A stretch of 31,607 nt of DNA from NCBI GenBank assembly GCA_023411265.1, contig JAEYOX010000114.1, forward strand, positions 1 through 31,607, given 5' to 3'. Of this stretch, positions 17,242 through 25,048 are shown in pieces. The DNA comes from Bacteroidota bacterium. Its GTDB lineage: Bacteria > Bacteroidota > Bacteroidia > Flavobacteriales > Weeksellaceae. Numbering within the stretch: position 1 is the stretch's first letter; every line of letters begins with the position of its first letter. The position numbers were made by a program, and so were the translations under genes. The notes beneath the pieces were generated by a model. That model was not told the origin of the DNA. It did no database searches and saw only the letters and a list, made by a program, of their open reading frames with translations.

Positions 17242-17274
17242 CAAAAGTAGCGTTAAAAATGTTTTTAATACAAA
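17242..17274 (-). promoter_or_regulatory. Promoter of the aldehyde dehydrogenase gene
   Basis: On the minus strand: TTTG (17274-17271), 21 bp, TActTTTG (17249-17242). This is a full match to the Bacteroidota consensus with correct spacing; the leader would be about 70 nt. Confidence 0.6.
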
Positions 17275-17447
17275 ATGGAAATGGTATTATTTAAAAAAAA
17301 TGGATTATTATTCTATGCAAACCTCATGAAACAGCGATACACATTACTTTTGTTGATTCTCATATTGGCAATGAAATACAAATTATGTTGTAGCTTATAT
17401 TGATTAATTTAATTTTTTTAATAAAAATTGTATAGTAATGGTTTTTT

Positions 17448-17455
17448 TAATTTTG
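17448..17455 (+). promoter_or_regulatory. Candidate promoter remnant of the T9SS pseudogene
   Basis: TAatTTTG, with a TTG 17 bp upstream (17428-17430; spacing a little short), 28 bp before the ATG at 17484. It suggests the pseudogene kept its original 5' region. Confidence 0.35.
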
Positions 17456-17483
17456 TTAAGAGTAACCCAAAAATTTCTATAAG

Positions 17484-17670
17484 ATGAAACAAACATTCTT
17501 ACTTAATTTATGATGCTTCGGGCAGAATGGTTTTCACAAGCAAACTATCGAAAAACAGGATCCAGCAGTTCAGTTTGCAAGATCGCGTATCAAAAGGCAA
17601 CTATTTAATAGAGGTAAACGGTGAGAGCGGGCGCAAAATAAAAGTTTTTAAAATGATGGTTCAGGAGTAA
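17484..17670 (+). pseudogene. Secreted protein remnant with T9SS C-terminal sorting domain
   Basis: Two pieces of one gene appear joined. The first is ATG at 17484 reading MKQTFLLNL and then a stop at 17511-17513, like the first residues of a signal peptide. The second begins in another frame at about 17503 and reads LIYDASGRMVFTSKLS ..., then GNYLIEVNGESGRKIKVF, ending in KMMVQE and TAA at 17668. This is the shape of a type A sorting domain of the type IX secretion system (YDxxGR, then GxYLIEV, then a basic K-rich last strand). The whole cargo between them is absent, which fits a large internal deletion with a frameshift at the joint. Not functional as a protein. The reading is mine; it needs a homologue to confirm. 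Confidence 0.6.
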
Positions 17671-17710
17671 AACCAATGAATCATTTTTTAACCAATATAT
17701 TTAAACAAAT

Positions 17711-17738
17711 GAAGCCGACTCTATATTGAGACGGCTTC
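17711..17738. terminator. Hairpin between the T9SS remnant and lgt
   Basis: GAAGCCG (17711-17717) pairs with CGGCTTC (17732-17738), with a further CTC/GAG after an A-A mismatch. T-rich sequence follows on the minus strand, so it probably ends lgt. Confidence 0.6.
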
Positions 17739-17771
17739 TCTTCATTTATATAGTGCAATCTAAATAGAAGA

Positions 17772-18650
17772 TTATTCTGGTTTTCCGTTTTCCTCTTCTG
17801 TAATTTTATTGTTTTTAGAATACCACATGATCACGAAACCTGCAATCATAAAGGGGATAGAAAGAACCTGTCCGGTATTTAGTCCAGCAAAAGTGATGAA
17901 CTCATCGCCCTGTGGTTCTTTTAAAAATTCTACGAAGAAACGCACCGCCCACAAAATGATAAAAAACAATCCGAAAAGCCAACCTTGCTGATATTTTTTT
18001 CGTGTCGTTCTATAAAGGTACCACAAGACCAAAAACAACAGGAAATAGCCACCGGCTTCAAAAAGCTGGGTAGGGTAGCGGGGAACAATAGGTCCATACT
18101 CCGGGCTTTGCTGAGGGAATAGAATTGCAAAAGGAGAGTTTTCAGGAGCAGGTTTTCCGATGATTTCTGAATTGAAAAAATTTCCGATTCTGACAAAAGC
18201 ACCGCCCAAAGCGACTACGATTCCTATCCGGTCGAACACCCAGAATGGATTTTTTTTGATAATTTTATAAGAATAATAGAGCGTGGTAAAAATCAGCGCA
18301 ATGGTAGCTCCATGACTTGCTAAACCGGAAAATCCTGTAAATCTGAATTCCGGCTGCGTTTGAATTGGCAGAAAAACAGACCAGAAATCCTTTTTGAAAA
18401 GCTCGGGTTCATAAAAAATAACGTGTCCGAGTCGAGCGCCCAAAATAGTTCCCACCAGAGTCCATATAAAAAGAGGTTCCAGATACTTAATGTGTACATT
18501 GTCAATTTTGAACATTTTGGACATCAGCATATATCCCAGACCGAAAGCGAGAACAAACATTAGGCTGTAGTAGTGAAGCGTAAACGGCCCGAGTTCTATC
18601 CCTGTGGAAGGGTCCCAGATAAGAGCAGAAAATGTAAAAAGCGTATTCAT
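17772..18650 (-). CDS. lgt: Prolipoprotein diacylglyceryl transferase
   Basis: About 292 residues from the ATG at 18650 (MNTLFTFSALIWDP); a TTG at 18662 would add four residues and is less likely. Lgt moves diacylglycerol from phosphatidylglycerol to the lipobox cysteine of prolipoproteins in the inner membrane, the first step of lipoprotein maturation. Seen: seven or so membrane segments, HYYSLMFVLAF early, GARLGHVIFY, and the signature VRIGNFFNSEIIG (a variant of GRxGNFxNxExxG), then RYPTQLFE. The tail is short, charged and cytoplasmic. It follows yidD after 34 bp on the same strand, so both may be one transcript. Confidence 0.96.
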   Translation of the reverse strand: MNTLFTFSALIWDPSTGIELGPFTLHYYSLMFVLAFGLGYMLMSKMFKIDNVHIKYLEPLFIWTLVGTILGARLGHVIFYEPELFKKDFWSVFLPIQTQPEFRFTGFSGLASHGATIALIFTTLYYSYKIIKKNPFWVFDRIGIVVALGGAFVRIGNFFNSEIIGKPAPENSPFAILFPQQSPEYGPIVPRYPTQLFEAGGYFLLFLVLWYLYRTTRKKYQQGWLFGLFFIILWAVRFFVEFLKEPQGDEFITFAGLNTGQVLSIPFMIAGFVIMWYSKNNKITEEENGKPE

Positions 18651-18684
18651 ATCAAAGATCAATATTTATTAAAATGTTTAGGAA

Positions 18685-18954
18685 TTAATGTCTGCATTTT
18701 GGGGGAACAGGATCATAGCCCTCGCCACCCCAGGGATGACAGCGGGCAATACGTTTAATGCCCAACCAGAGTCCCTTCAGTGGACCGTGTACTTTCAGAG
18801 CTTCCGCCATATAATGGGAACACGTAGGTTCATAACGGCAGTTTTTGGGCAGCAAAGGAGAGATAAACCACTGGTAAAACCGTATAAGAACGACCAATGG
18901 AAACGTCAACACAGTATTGATTTTTCTCTTCAAAGCAATGCAAAAGTAACTCAA
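18685..18954 (-). CDS. yidD: Membrane protein insertion efficiency factor YidD
   Basis: Up to 89 residues. YidD is a small membrane-associated protein that helps YidC/Sec insert inner-membrane proteins. Diagnostic sequence: RFYQWFISPLLPKNCRYEP, TCSHYMAEAL and CHPWGGEGYDPVP, including the conserved cysteines. The start is uncertain. ATG at 18954 gives MSYFCIALKRKINT, but a -7-like TActTTTG lies at 18948-18941 inside those codons. TTG at 18933 gives MKRKINTVLTFPL, which looks more like the family's usual short N-terminus. The gene is usually next to rnpA and yidC; here it is paired with lgt, also a membrane-protein maturation gene. Confidence 0.93.
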   Translation of the reverse strand: MSYFCIALKRKINTVLTFPLVVLIRFYQWFISPLLPKNCRYEPTCSHYMAEALKVHGPLKGLWLGIKRIARCHPWGGEGYDPVPPKCRH

Positions 18955-18972
18955 AATTTTGAAAATATGCCG

Positions 18973-18980
18973 TAAATTTG
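18973..18980 (+). promoter_or_regulatory. Candidate -7 element for rarA
   Basis: TAaaTTTG, 50 bp before the GTG start of rarA, in the gap between divergent yidD and rarA. No -33 at the right distance was seen. Confidence 0.35.
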
Positions 18981-19030
18981 TTAAATAAAGCCACGATGCT
19001 TGTCGCTTCGTCTCGGAAATTAAAATTATT

Positions 19031-20323
19031 GTGAAAAAACAACATATCCCTTTAGCCGAACAGTTGAGGCCTAAAACTCTGGATCAAGTTCTCGGCCAGG
19101 AACATCTTACGGGTCACAATAGTCCTGTAAGAAAAATGCTGGAAAATGATACTCTGAATTCTATTATTTTTTGGGGACCACCTGGAACTGGAAAGACAAC
19201 ATTAGCTGAAATGATTTCAGAACAATCCGGTAGAAAATTCCACAAACTTTCTGCCGTATCCAGTGGAGTGAAAGAGGTGCGGGAAGTTATTGAAGAAGCA
19301 AAAAAACAGAATCTTTTCTCGGGAAAACCACCTGTTCTTTTTATTGATGAGATACATCGTTTCAGTAAATCGCAGCAGGACAGCTTGTTGCATGCCGTGG
19401 AAAAAGGGTGGGTAGTTCTTATTGGCGCGACGACTGAAAATCCGAGTTTCGAAGTAGTTTCCGCATTGCTGTCACGATCTCAGGTTTTTGTTCTGAAACC
19501 GCTGGAATATGAAAAACTCGAAACTCTGGCCGATTTGGCATTGAATCAATTTAATGAAAACCAAAATTCTGCATTTAAAATAACAGATAAAACGGTACTG
19601 ATTCAATATTCAGGTGGTGATGCGCGCAAATTGATCAATGCAGTGGAATGGGTGCTGAACAGGTTTTTAAATTCACGCGTTTCAGAAATTTCCTCAGAGG
19701 ACATCCGTTCTGTATTGCAGGAAAATATGGTGCGGTATGATAAAAACGGGGAACAGCATTACGATATTATTTCTGCATTTATTAAATCAATGCGCGGTTC
19801 GGATCCTAACGCTGCAGTGTACTGGCTCGCCAGAATGCTGGAAGGGGGCGAAGATGTCAAGTTTATTGCCAGAAGAATGTTGATTCTGGCATCCGAGGAT
19901 ATTGGACTGGCCAATCCTAATGCGCTGGTAATGGCTAATTCGTGTTTTCAGGCTGTTCAGGTGATCGGAAATCCTGAAGCGAGAATTATCCTCAGCGAAA
20001 CTGCTGTGTATCTTGCGGTTTCACCCAAATCCAATAGCACCTATTCTGCCATTAACGAAGCGATGGCTTTAGTGAGAAAGACAGGCAACCTTCCTGTTCC
20101 TCTGCATTTGCGGAATGCTCCTACAAAATTAATGAAAGATCTGGATTACGGAAAAGACTATCAATATGCACATGCTTACGAAGGTCATTTTGTCGACTCT
20201 GAATTTATGCCTGAAGAGCTTTCAGGAACCATATTATATGATCCGGGAATTAATGCAACGGAGAAGAAAATAAGGGAAGAACAGCAAAAAAAGTGGAACA
20301 ATAAATATCAGAAAGGGAAATAG
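19031..20323 (+). CDS. rarA: Replication-associated recombination protein A (AAA+ ATPase)
   Basis: 430 residues. RarA (MgsA, relative of eukaryotic WRNIP1) is a tetrameric AAA+ ATPase acting at stalled replication forks. Seen: PLAEQLRPKTLDQVLGQEHL at the start, Walker A GPPGTGKTT (residues 49-57), Walker B FIDEIHRFSKSQQD, sensor 1 GATTENPSF, sensor 2 GDARKL, and the C-terminal tetramerisation region with EDIGLANP and PKSNSTY. Start is GTG at 19031; it sits exactly before KKQHIPLAEQLRP, the expected N-terminus. It is divergent from yidD with 76 bp between and convergent with a small secreted-protein gene. Confidence 0.96.
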   Translation: MKKQHIPLAEQLRPKTLDQVLGQEHLTGHNSPVRKMLENDTLNSIIFWGPPGTGKTTLAEMISEQSGRKFHKLSAVSSGVKEVREVIEEAKKQNLFSGKPPVLFIDEIHRFSKSQQDSLLHAVEKGWVVLIGATTENPSFEVVSALLSRSQVFVLKPLEYEKLETLADLALNQFNENQNSAFKITDKTVLIQYSGGDARKLINAVEWVLNRFLNSRVSEISSEDIRSVLQENMVRYDKNGEQHYDIISAFIKSMRGSDPNAAVYWLARMLEGGEDVKFIARRMLILASEDIGLANPNALVMANSCFQAVQVIGNPEARIILSETAVYLAVSPKSNSTYSAINEAMALVRKTGNLPVPLHLRNAPTKLMKDLDYGKDYQYAHAYEGHFVDSEFMPEELSGTILYDPGINATEKKIREEQQKKWNNKYQKGK

Positions 20324-20341
20324 ACCGATTCTGTTTATATC

Positions 20342-20376
20342 AAAAAAAACCGCCTCAAAGTAAAATGAAACGGTTT
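20342..20376 (-). terminator. Terminator of the small secreted-protein gene
   Basis: AAACCG (20347-20352) and CGGTTT (20371-20376) pair; on the minus strand a run of eight T follows. The loop is 18 nt, so the hairpin is moderate. Confidence 0.55.
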
Positions 20377-20399
20377 CAATTCTTTTCTTCGAAAATTAA

Positions 20400-20852
20400 T
20401 TATTTCAGAGCATTCTCAGCACTCACCTGAGGTGTAGTGGAGATGTACAAGTTCTTTTGGCCGGCGTTTTCTCTCACTTCCATGTGTGCAAGAACATTAC
20501 CAAGAACCTGAATTTTAGTATCTCTGATAGGCTGACCATCAAAATATACCGTATTCTGTGCATTCAATTTGAACTGTTCGTTCAGTTCTTCCAAAGAAAT
20601 CTTGTCATAATAGTTTTCTTTTGCGCTGGCAGAGATTAGTCCGTTAGAAACCATTCCTTCAAAACTTTTCAGGTTTTGGGGAAGACTGTCAGCAGTTTTA
20701 AAAACCTGAGTAGACCGGATGTTCTTTTTGTCGCTATTGATCAGCGCATTGGAAGCTAACATTCCGTCAACCAGCACTATTGGCTGGTTTTTGCTTTGTG
20801 CATAGGTCATGCCTGATGCAATCAGTAAAAAAGTGTAAAGTATTTTTCTCAT
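20400..20852 (-). CDS. Small secreted protein, plug-domain-like, function unknown
   Basis: 150 residues. A Sec signal peptide (MRKILYTFLLIASGMTYAQ) is followed by about 130 residues with no certain family. The segment from about residue 25 to 85 has the order of a TonB-receptor plug: IVLVDG, an RSTQVFK strand, then GMVSNGLISASAK where plugs have a G-x-N-G-V-I strand. A barrel is absent, so it is at most a free-standing, degenerate plug fold. That comparison is by eye. It is monocistronic, with its own -7 element and terminator, and lies between rarA and a stress-type SDR gene. I cannot name its role. Confidence 0.7.
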   Translation of the reverse strand: MRKILYTFLLIASGMTYAQSKNQPIVLVDGMLASNALINSDKKNIRSTQVFKTADSLPQNLKSFEGMVSNGLISASAKENYYDKISLEELNEQFKLNAQNTVYFDGQPIRDTKIQVLGNVLAHMEVRENAGQKNLYISTTPQVSAENALK

Positions 20853-20874
20853 TATTAAAAAAATTATGATTACA

Positions 20875-20882
20875 CAAATATA
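20875..20882 (-). promoter_or_regulatory. Candidate -7 element for the small secreted-protein gene
   Basis: Minus strand reads TAtaTTTG, 22 bp before the ATG at 20852. Leader would be about 15 nt. Confidence 0.4.
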
Positions 20883-21049
20883 TAAAAAAACTATTATAAG
20901 TGACGATATTCTGATTTATTTTTTTGATTTTATAAGTAAAATGATAGAAAACCAGACTTACAATAAAGAAAACTTCTTTTAACAGACAATATGTTCAACG
21001 ATATCTGTTTGTTAAGAGTTCAAATATTTTTTTTGACTGGCCATTAGCA

Positions 21050-21102
21050 AAAAAAACGAACTGTGACAACTAATTTTAGAAGTTAAATGAAAAAGCACAG
21101 TT
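21050..21102 (-). terminator. Terminator of the SDR gene
   Basis: AACTGTG (21059-21065) and CACAGTT (21096-21102) form the base of a long imperfect hairpin that overlaps the SDR stop codon; a run of T follows on the minus strand. Confidence 0.5.
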
Positions 21103-21961
21103 ATCCGTTAATGATCTCTCCTCCGTTAGGATGAATGACTTGTCCTGTGATATAGGATGCATCTTCAGAAGCCAGGAAAAGATAACAAGGAGCCACTTCA
21201 TTCGGTTGACCGGCTCTTTTCATGGGAGTGTCACTACCAAATTCAGCTACTTTTTTCTTGGAAAAAGTAGAAGCAATCAGCGGTGTCCAGATAGGACCCG
21301 GTGCTACAGCGTTCACCCGAATACCTTTTTCAGCCAAGTTCGCTGCCAGACTTCGGGTGAAAGATAGTACTGCGCCTTTGGTAGCGGCGTAATCCATCAG
21401 ATGATCGCTTCCACGATAGGCAGTTACGGAAATAGTATTGATAATACTGCTGTTTTTTTTCATGTGAGGCAGTGCATATTTCGTGAGCCAGAAAACGGAA
21501 AATACATTAGTCTCAAAGGTTTTAGTCAGTTGTTTTGAGGTGATATCTTCCAATCGCTCCGATTCCCAATGCGTAGCTGCATTATTGATTAGAATGTCCA
21601 GTTTCCCGAAAGTAGAAATGGTGGTATCTATTACTTTTTGGCAGTGTTTTTCCTTGCTGAGATCACCTTTTATCAGGACGCATTTTCTTCCCAAATTTTC
21701 CACTTCTTTTTGAGTATCCTTTGCATCCTTCGTTTCGTTTAGGTACGGTATTACCATATCTGCACCTTGCTGAGCAAAAAGTAATGCTGTCGCTTTTCCA
21801 ATACCGCTGTCGCCACCGGTAATGATGGCGATTTTATTTTCAAGCTTTAGCATCTGTGGCTTAGGACTTCTTTTCGGAGTTGGTTTCAGCCGGCTTTCGG
21901 TTCCCGGTTTTTTTTGTGTTTGAGGAGGGCGCACCGCTTTGGAATCTTTCTTCTGCATCAT
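21101..21961 (-). CDS. SDR-family oxidoreductase, general-stress type
   Basis: 286 residues. A Rossmann-fold NAD(P) enzyme with cofactor motif TGGDSGIG (48-55), NNAA (127-130), Ser178, and the catalytic pair Tyr191 and Lys195 (YAATK). The lysine- and proline-rich N-terminal tail with QKKPGTESRLKP matches the tail (QxxPGxExxMxPxP) of the group containing Bacillus general-stress SDRs such as YdaD and YhdF. These are induced by salt, heat or starvation; the substrate is unknown. It follows a tiny lipoprotein gene (9 bp gap), so the pair is probably co-transcribed. It does not look like a lipid 3-keto reductase. Confidence 0.88.
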   Translation of the reverse strand: MMQKKDSKAVRPPQTQKKPGTESRLKPTPKRSPKPQMLKLENKIAIITGGDSGIGKATALLFAQQGADMVIPYLNETKDAKDTQKEVENLGRKCVLIKGDLSKEKHCQKVIDTTISTFGKLDILINNAATHWESERLEDITSKQLTKTFETNVFSVFWLTKYALPHMKKNSSIINTISVTAYRGSDHLMDYAATKGAVLSFTRSLAANLAEKGIRVNAVAPGPIWTPLIASTFSKKKVAEFGSDTPMKRAGQPNEVAPCYLFLASEDASYITGQVIHPNGGEIING

Positions 21962-21970
21962 GGGAAATTT

Positions 21971-22138
21971 TTAACCTTTTCGTCCTCGAGTGAATAACCA
22001 AAAAATTAATCCTATGATACCTACAACTAGAATAATTCCCCACCACATTCCTGCTTCAAAAATAGTAGCGATGGCATCACAACTGGTTAAAAGCATTGCT
22101 GATATAATGGTCAGACTGAATAATGTATACTTTCTCAT
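21971..22138 (-). CDS. Tiny lipoprotein with one membrane segment
   Basis: 55 residues from the ATG at 22138; a longer frame to 22249 adds 37 residues unlike any signal peptide and is rejected. The signal peptide ends at the lipobox LTSC (Cys20), and a second hydrophobic segment (about residues 31-48) is followed by the basic end TRGRKG. Similar tiny proteins are common in flavobacteria and are sometimes mislabelled as phosphatidate cytidylyltransferase; their function is unknown to me. Position directly before the stress SDR gene suggests a role in envelope or osmotic stress, which is inference. Confidence 0.7.
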   Translation of the reverse strand: MRKYTLFSLTIISAMLLTSCDAIATIFEAGMWWGIILVVGIIGLIFWLFTRGRKG

Positions 22139-22322
22139 ATGGTTTATTTTTCCGTTGTAAATCAAAACGTTTTCCATAAATACAGCCAAATGGCAATATT
22201 GGAAAAAAATGAAAAAAAAATGTAAATTATAATGATTTTTTTTTAACATGTCAGATAGTTAAAGATGTACAGACTGTTTTTTTAATATTTTAAATTATAA
22301 AAATTTGTCAACTTTTTAAATG

Positions 22323-22351
22323 TTGATAAGTTTTATAATGTTGTTTATCAA
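22323..22351. promoter_or_regulatory. Inverted repeat over the nrdJ -33 region, candidate operator
   Basis: TTGATAA (22323-22329) and TTATCAA (22345-22351) are perfect inverted arms, centres 22 bp apart (two helical turns). A neighbouring inverted pair TCAAC (22308-22312) / GTTGA (22322-22326) overlaps the left arm. It covers the -33 region of nrdJ. It does not resemble an NrdR box as far as I can see. Confidence 0.35.
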
Positions 22352-22372
22352 TTGGATATATTTTTATTTTTG
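22341..22372 (+). promoter_or_regulatory. Promoter of nrdJ
   Basis: TTG (22341-22343), 21 bp, TAttTTTG (22365-22372). The transcript would start near 22380, leaving a leader of about 50 nt, too short for a cobalamin riboswitch. This decides the nrdJ start: it must be downstream of 22380. Confidence 0.55.
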
Positions 22373-22429
22373 CAAACTTTTTGTGTAGTTCGCATAAAAG
22401 TGTACCTTTATTTCATCAAAAATTATAAT

Positions 22430-24985
22430 ATGGAAAGCGCAGTAGCAACAAAAACAAAAAGCACCGTATCGTTTGATACGGCCAATTCAGAAACTTTAAA
22501 ATACTTCGACGGCGATGACTTGGCTGCGAGAGTTTGGGTAAATAAGTATGCTCTGAAAGACTCAGCAGGCAATTTATACGAAGTTACTCCGGATGATATG
22601 CACTGGAGAATTGCCAACGAAATCGCCAGAATAGAATCAAAATATAAAAATCCCCTGTCTGCGCAGGAAGTCTTTGATTTAATTAAAGGTTTCAAATACA
22701 TCATTCCGCAGGGTAGTCCGATGACGGGTATCGGAAATAACTTCCAGATCGCTTCGCTTTCCAATTGTTTCGTCATCGGAAATGGAACCAACAGCGACTC
22801 TTATGGAAGTATAATGAAAGTGGACGAAGAGCAGGTACAGCTGATGAAAAGACGCGGCGGCGTCGGCCATGACTTGTCACATATCCGTCCGAAAGGTTCT
22901 GCTGTTAAAAATTCCGCCCTTACTTCTACTGGTTTGGTTCCATTTATGGAACGCTACTCCAATTCTACACGCGAAGTAGCTCAGGACGGACGTCGTGGTG
23001 CGTTGATGCTTTCCGTTTCAATCAATCATCCGGACGCTGAGGATTTTATTAATGCCAAATTGGAACAGGGGAAAATTACAGGTGCCAATATATCGGTTCG
23101 TATTGATGACGAATTTATGAATGCTGTAAAAAACAATACTGAATACACACAGAAATACCCCATTCACAGCACATCACCAAAGTTTTCAAATACAATCGAT
23201 GCTAAAAATATATGGAATAAAATAGTTCATAATGCCTGGAAATCTGCAGAACCCGGAATTCTGTTCTGGGATACCATTGTACGGGAATCAGTGCCCGACT
23301 GCTATGCAGATTTGGGTTTTGAAACTGTTTCTACCAATCCTTGTGGAGAAATTCCGCTTTGCCCTTACGATTCCTGTCGTTTGCTGGCAATTAATCTGTA
23401 TTCCTATGTGGAAAATCCGTTTACAGAAAAGTCCGAATTTAATTTTGATCTTTTCAAAAAACATGTGGCGTATGCGCAAAGGATGATGGATGATATTATT
23501 GATCTGGAAGTGGAAAAAATTGATACTATTCTTCGTAAAATTGAATCCGATCCGGAAAGTCAGGAAATAAAAAACACCGAGTATCATCTGTGGCAAAAAA
23601 TAAGAAAAAAAACGCTTCAGGGAAGAAGAACGGGAGTGGGCATCACTGCGGAAGGGGATATGCTGGCTGCGCTCGGATTAAGATACGGCAGCAAAGAAGC
23701 GGTAGATTTTTCCGTAGAAGTTCATAAAACTTTAGCGCTGGAAGCGTACCGTTCTTCCGTGGAAATGGCAATTGAAAGAGGAGCTTTTGAAGTATATGAC
23801 AGTAAAAAAGAAGCCGGAAATCCGTTCATTCAGCGTTTGAAAAATGAAGATCCTGAGTTGTATAAATTGATGGAGAAACACGGCCGAAGAAATATTGCTT
23901 TGCTCACGATTGCACCTACCGGAAGCACATCGTTGATGTCGCAAACCACATCAGGAATTGAACCTGTATTCCTCCCGGTTTATAAAAGAAGAAGAAAAGT
24001 AAATCCCAATGATAAGGATGTACGGGTCGATTTCGTGGATGAAGTGGGGGATTCTTGGGAAGAATATATTGTGTTTCATCATCATTTTAAAACCTGGATG
24101 GAAACCAACGGTTACGATACCAATAAAAATTATTCTCAGGAGGAAATTAACAGATTGATTGAAAAATCACCGTATTACAAAGCAACTTCCAACGACGTAG
24201 ATTGGCTGAGCAAGGTTGAAATGCAGGGTGCGATTCAGAAATGGGTCGATCATTCCATTTCTGTTACCATCAATATTCCTCATGAGGCGACAGAGGAACT
24301 GGTAAATGAATTGTATTTGAAAGCATGGGAAGTAGGCTGCAAAGGGGTAACAGTTTATCGTGATGGTTCGCGTTCCGGTGTTTTGGTAGCGGCAGATGAC
24401 AAAAAAGATGAGAAAGAACCGGTGAAACTTCACAGTACCTTCCCTACGAAACGCCCGCAGGTTCTGGAAGCCGACGTGGTGAGATTTCAAAATAACAAAG
24501 AAAAATGGATTGCTTTTGTTGGTCTGATTGATGGGCGTCCATATGAAATTTTTACAGGACTTGCAGATGATGAAGAGGGAATTACGCTGCCAAGATGGGT
24601 AAATGACGGACTGATTATTAAAAATCGTGACGAAAATGGAAATTCGCGCTACGATTTCCAGTTCAAAAATCTTAGAGGATATAAAACCACTATTGAAGGT
24701 CTTTCTCACAAATTCGATCCTGAATTCTGGAATTATGCTAAGCTGATTTCCGGTACTTTAAGACACGGGATGCCTTTGGAAAATGTGGTAGAACTTGTCA
24801 ACCGGATGGAGCTAAACCTGGAATCCATTAACAACTGGAAGGCAGGAGTTGCCCGTGCATTGAAAAGATATATTCCGGACGGAACCAGTGCAGCAGGAAA
24901 GTGCTCCAACTGTGGCTCAGAACAGGTAATGTATCAGGAAGGTTGTCTGACGTGTAAAAGCTGTGGAAGTTCAAAGTGCGGCTGA
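22430..24985 (+). CDS. nrdJ: Class II (adenosylcobalamin-dependent) ribonucleotide reductase
   Basis: 851 residues from the ATG at 22430; a TTG at 22352 would start upstream of the promoter. It reduces ribonucleotides to deoxyribonucleotides with a B12-generated thiyl radical, with or without oxygen. Seen: Cys113 in SNCFVIGNG, the radical site STNPCGEIPL (Asn303, Cys305, Glu307), Cys316 in SCRLLAINL (partner of Cys113), and PTGSTSLMSQT for phosphate binding. A TSCPD-like region lies after about residue 670, and the end carries a zinc-ribbon-like tail with CSNCG, CLTCKSCG and SKCG, whose last cysteines should shuttle electrons from thioredoxin. It is monocistronic with its own promoter and terminator. 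Confidence 0.95.
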   Translation: MESAVATKTKSTVSFDTANSETLKYFDGDDLAARVWVNKYALKDSAGNLYEVTPDDMHWRIANEIARIESKYKNPLSAQEVFDLIKGFKYIIPQGSPMTGIGNNFQIASLSNCFVIGNGTNSDSYGSIMKVDEEQVQLMKRRGGVGHDLSHIRPKGSAVKNSALTSTGLVPFMERYSNSTREVAQDGRRGALMLSVSINHPDAEDFINAKLEQGKITGANISVRIDDEFMNAVKNNTEYTQKYPIHSTSPKFSNTIDAKNIWNKIVHNAWKSAEPGILFWDTIVRESVPDCYADLGFETVSTNPCGEIPLCPYDSCRLLAINLYSYVENPFTEKSEFNFDLFKKHVAYAQRMMDDIIDLEVEKIDTILRKIESDPESQEIKNTEYHLWQKIRKKTLQGRRTGVGITAEGDMLAALGLRYGSKEAVDFSVEVHKTLALEAYRSSVEMAIERGAFEVYDSKKEAGNPFIQRLKNEDPELYKLMEKHGRRNIALLTIAPTGSTSLMSQTTSGIEPVFLPVYKRRRKVNPNDKDVRVDFVDEVGDSWEEYIVFHHHFKTWMETNGYDTNKNYSQEEINRLIEKSPYYKATSNDVDWLSKVEMQGAIQKWVDHSISVTINIPHEATEELVNELYLKAWEVGCKGVTVYRDGSRSGVLVAADDKKDEKEPVKLHSTFPTKRPQVLEADVVRFQNNKEKWIAFVGLIDGRPYEIFTGLADDEEGITLPRWVNDGLIIKNRDENGNSRYDFQFKNLRGYKTTIEGLSHKFDPEFWNYAKLISGTLRHGMPLENVVELVNRMELNLESINNWKAGVARALKRYIPDGTSAAGKCSNCGSEQVMYQEGCLTCKSCGSSKCG

Positions 24986-25016
24986 TTTGTAAATATTCCT
25001 GTTCATAAAAAATTAA

Positions 25017-25046
25017 AATCCCGGAGTTCTGCTTCGGGATTTTTTG
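25017..25046 (+). terminator. Terminator of nrdJ
   Basis: AATCCCGGAG (25017-25026), loop TTCTG, CTTCGGGATT (25032-25041): ten pairs including one G-U, followed by a T-run. Strong. Confidence 0.85.
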
Positions 25047-25048
25047 AT

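Larger units (their letters stand above)
17164..17483. other. AT-rich non-coding stretch
   Basis: About 320 bp without a convincing gene. It holds the aldehyde dehydrogenase promoter (17242-17274) and a plus-strand TActTTTG (17345-17352) with no gene close behind. A 25-codon frame at 17326-17403 starts MKQRYTLLLLILILA, which looks like a signal peptide, but it stops soon after; it may be a decayed gene start or chance. Confidence 0.6.

Noticed and set aside
17326..17403. 25-codon frame beginning MKQRYTLLLLILILA
   Set aside because: Signal-peptide-like start but no mature part; too short and without context to call a gene. Kept only as a note in the non-coding entry.
21101..21961. The SDR as the 3-ketocapnine reductase of the sulfonolipid pathway
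   Set aside because: It is 5 kb away, co-linear with a tiny lipoprotein, and its N-terminal tail is typical of the general-stress SDR group.
22379..22429. Cobalamin riboswitch before nrdJ
   Set aside because: The leader after the promoter is about 50 nt and shows no B12-box-like sequence; a riboswitch needs around 200 nt.
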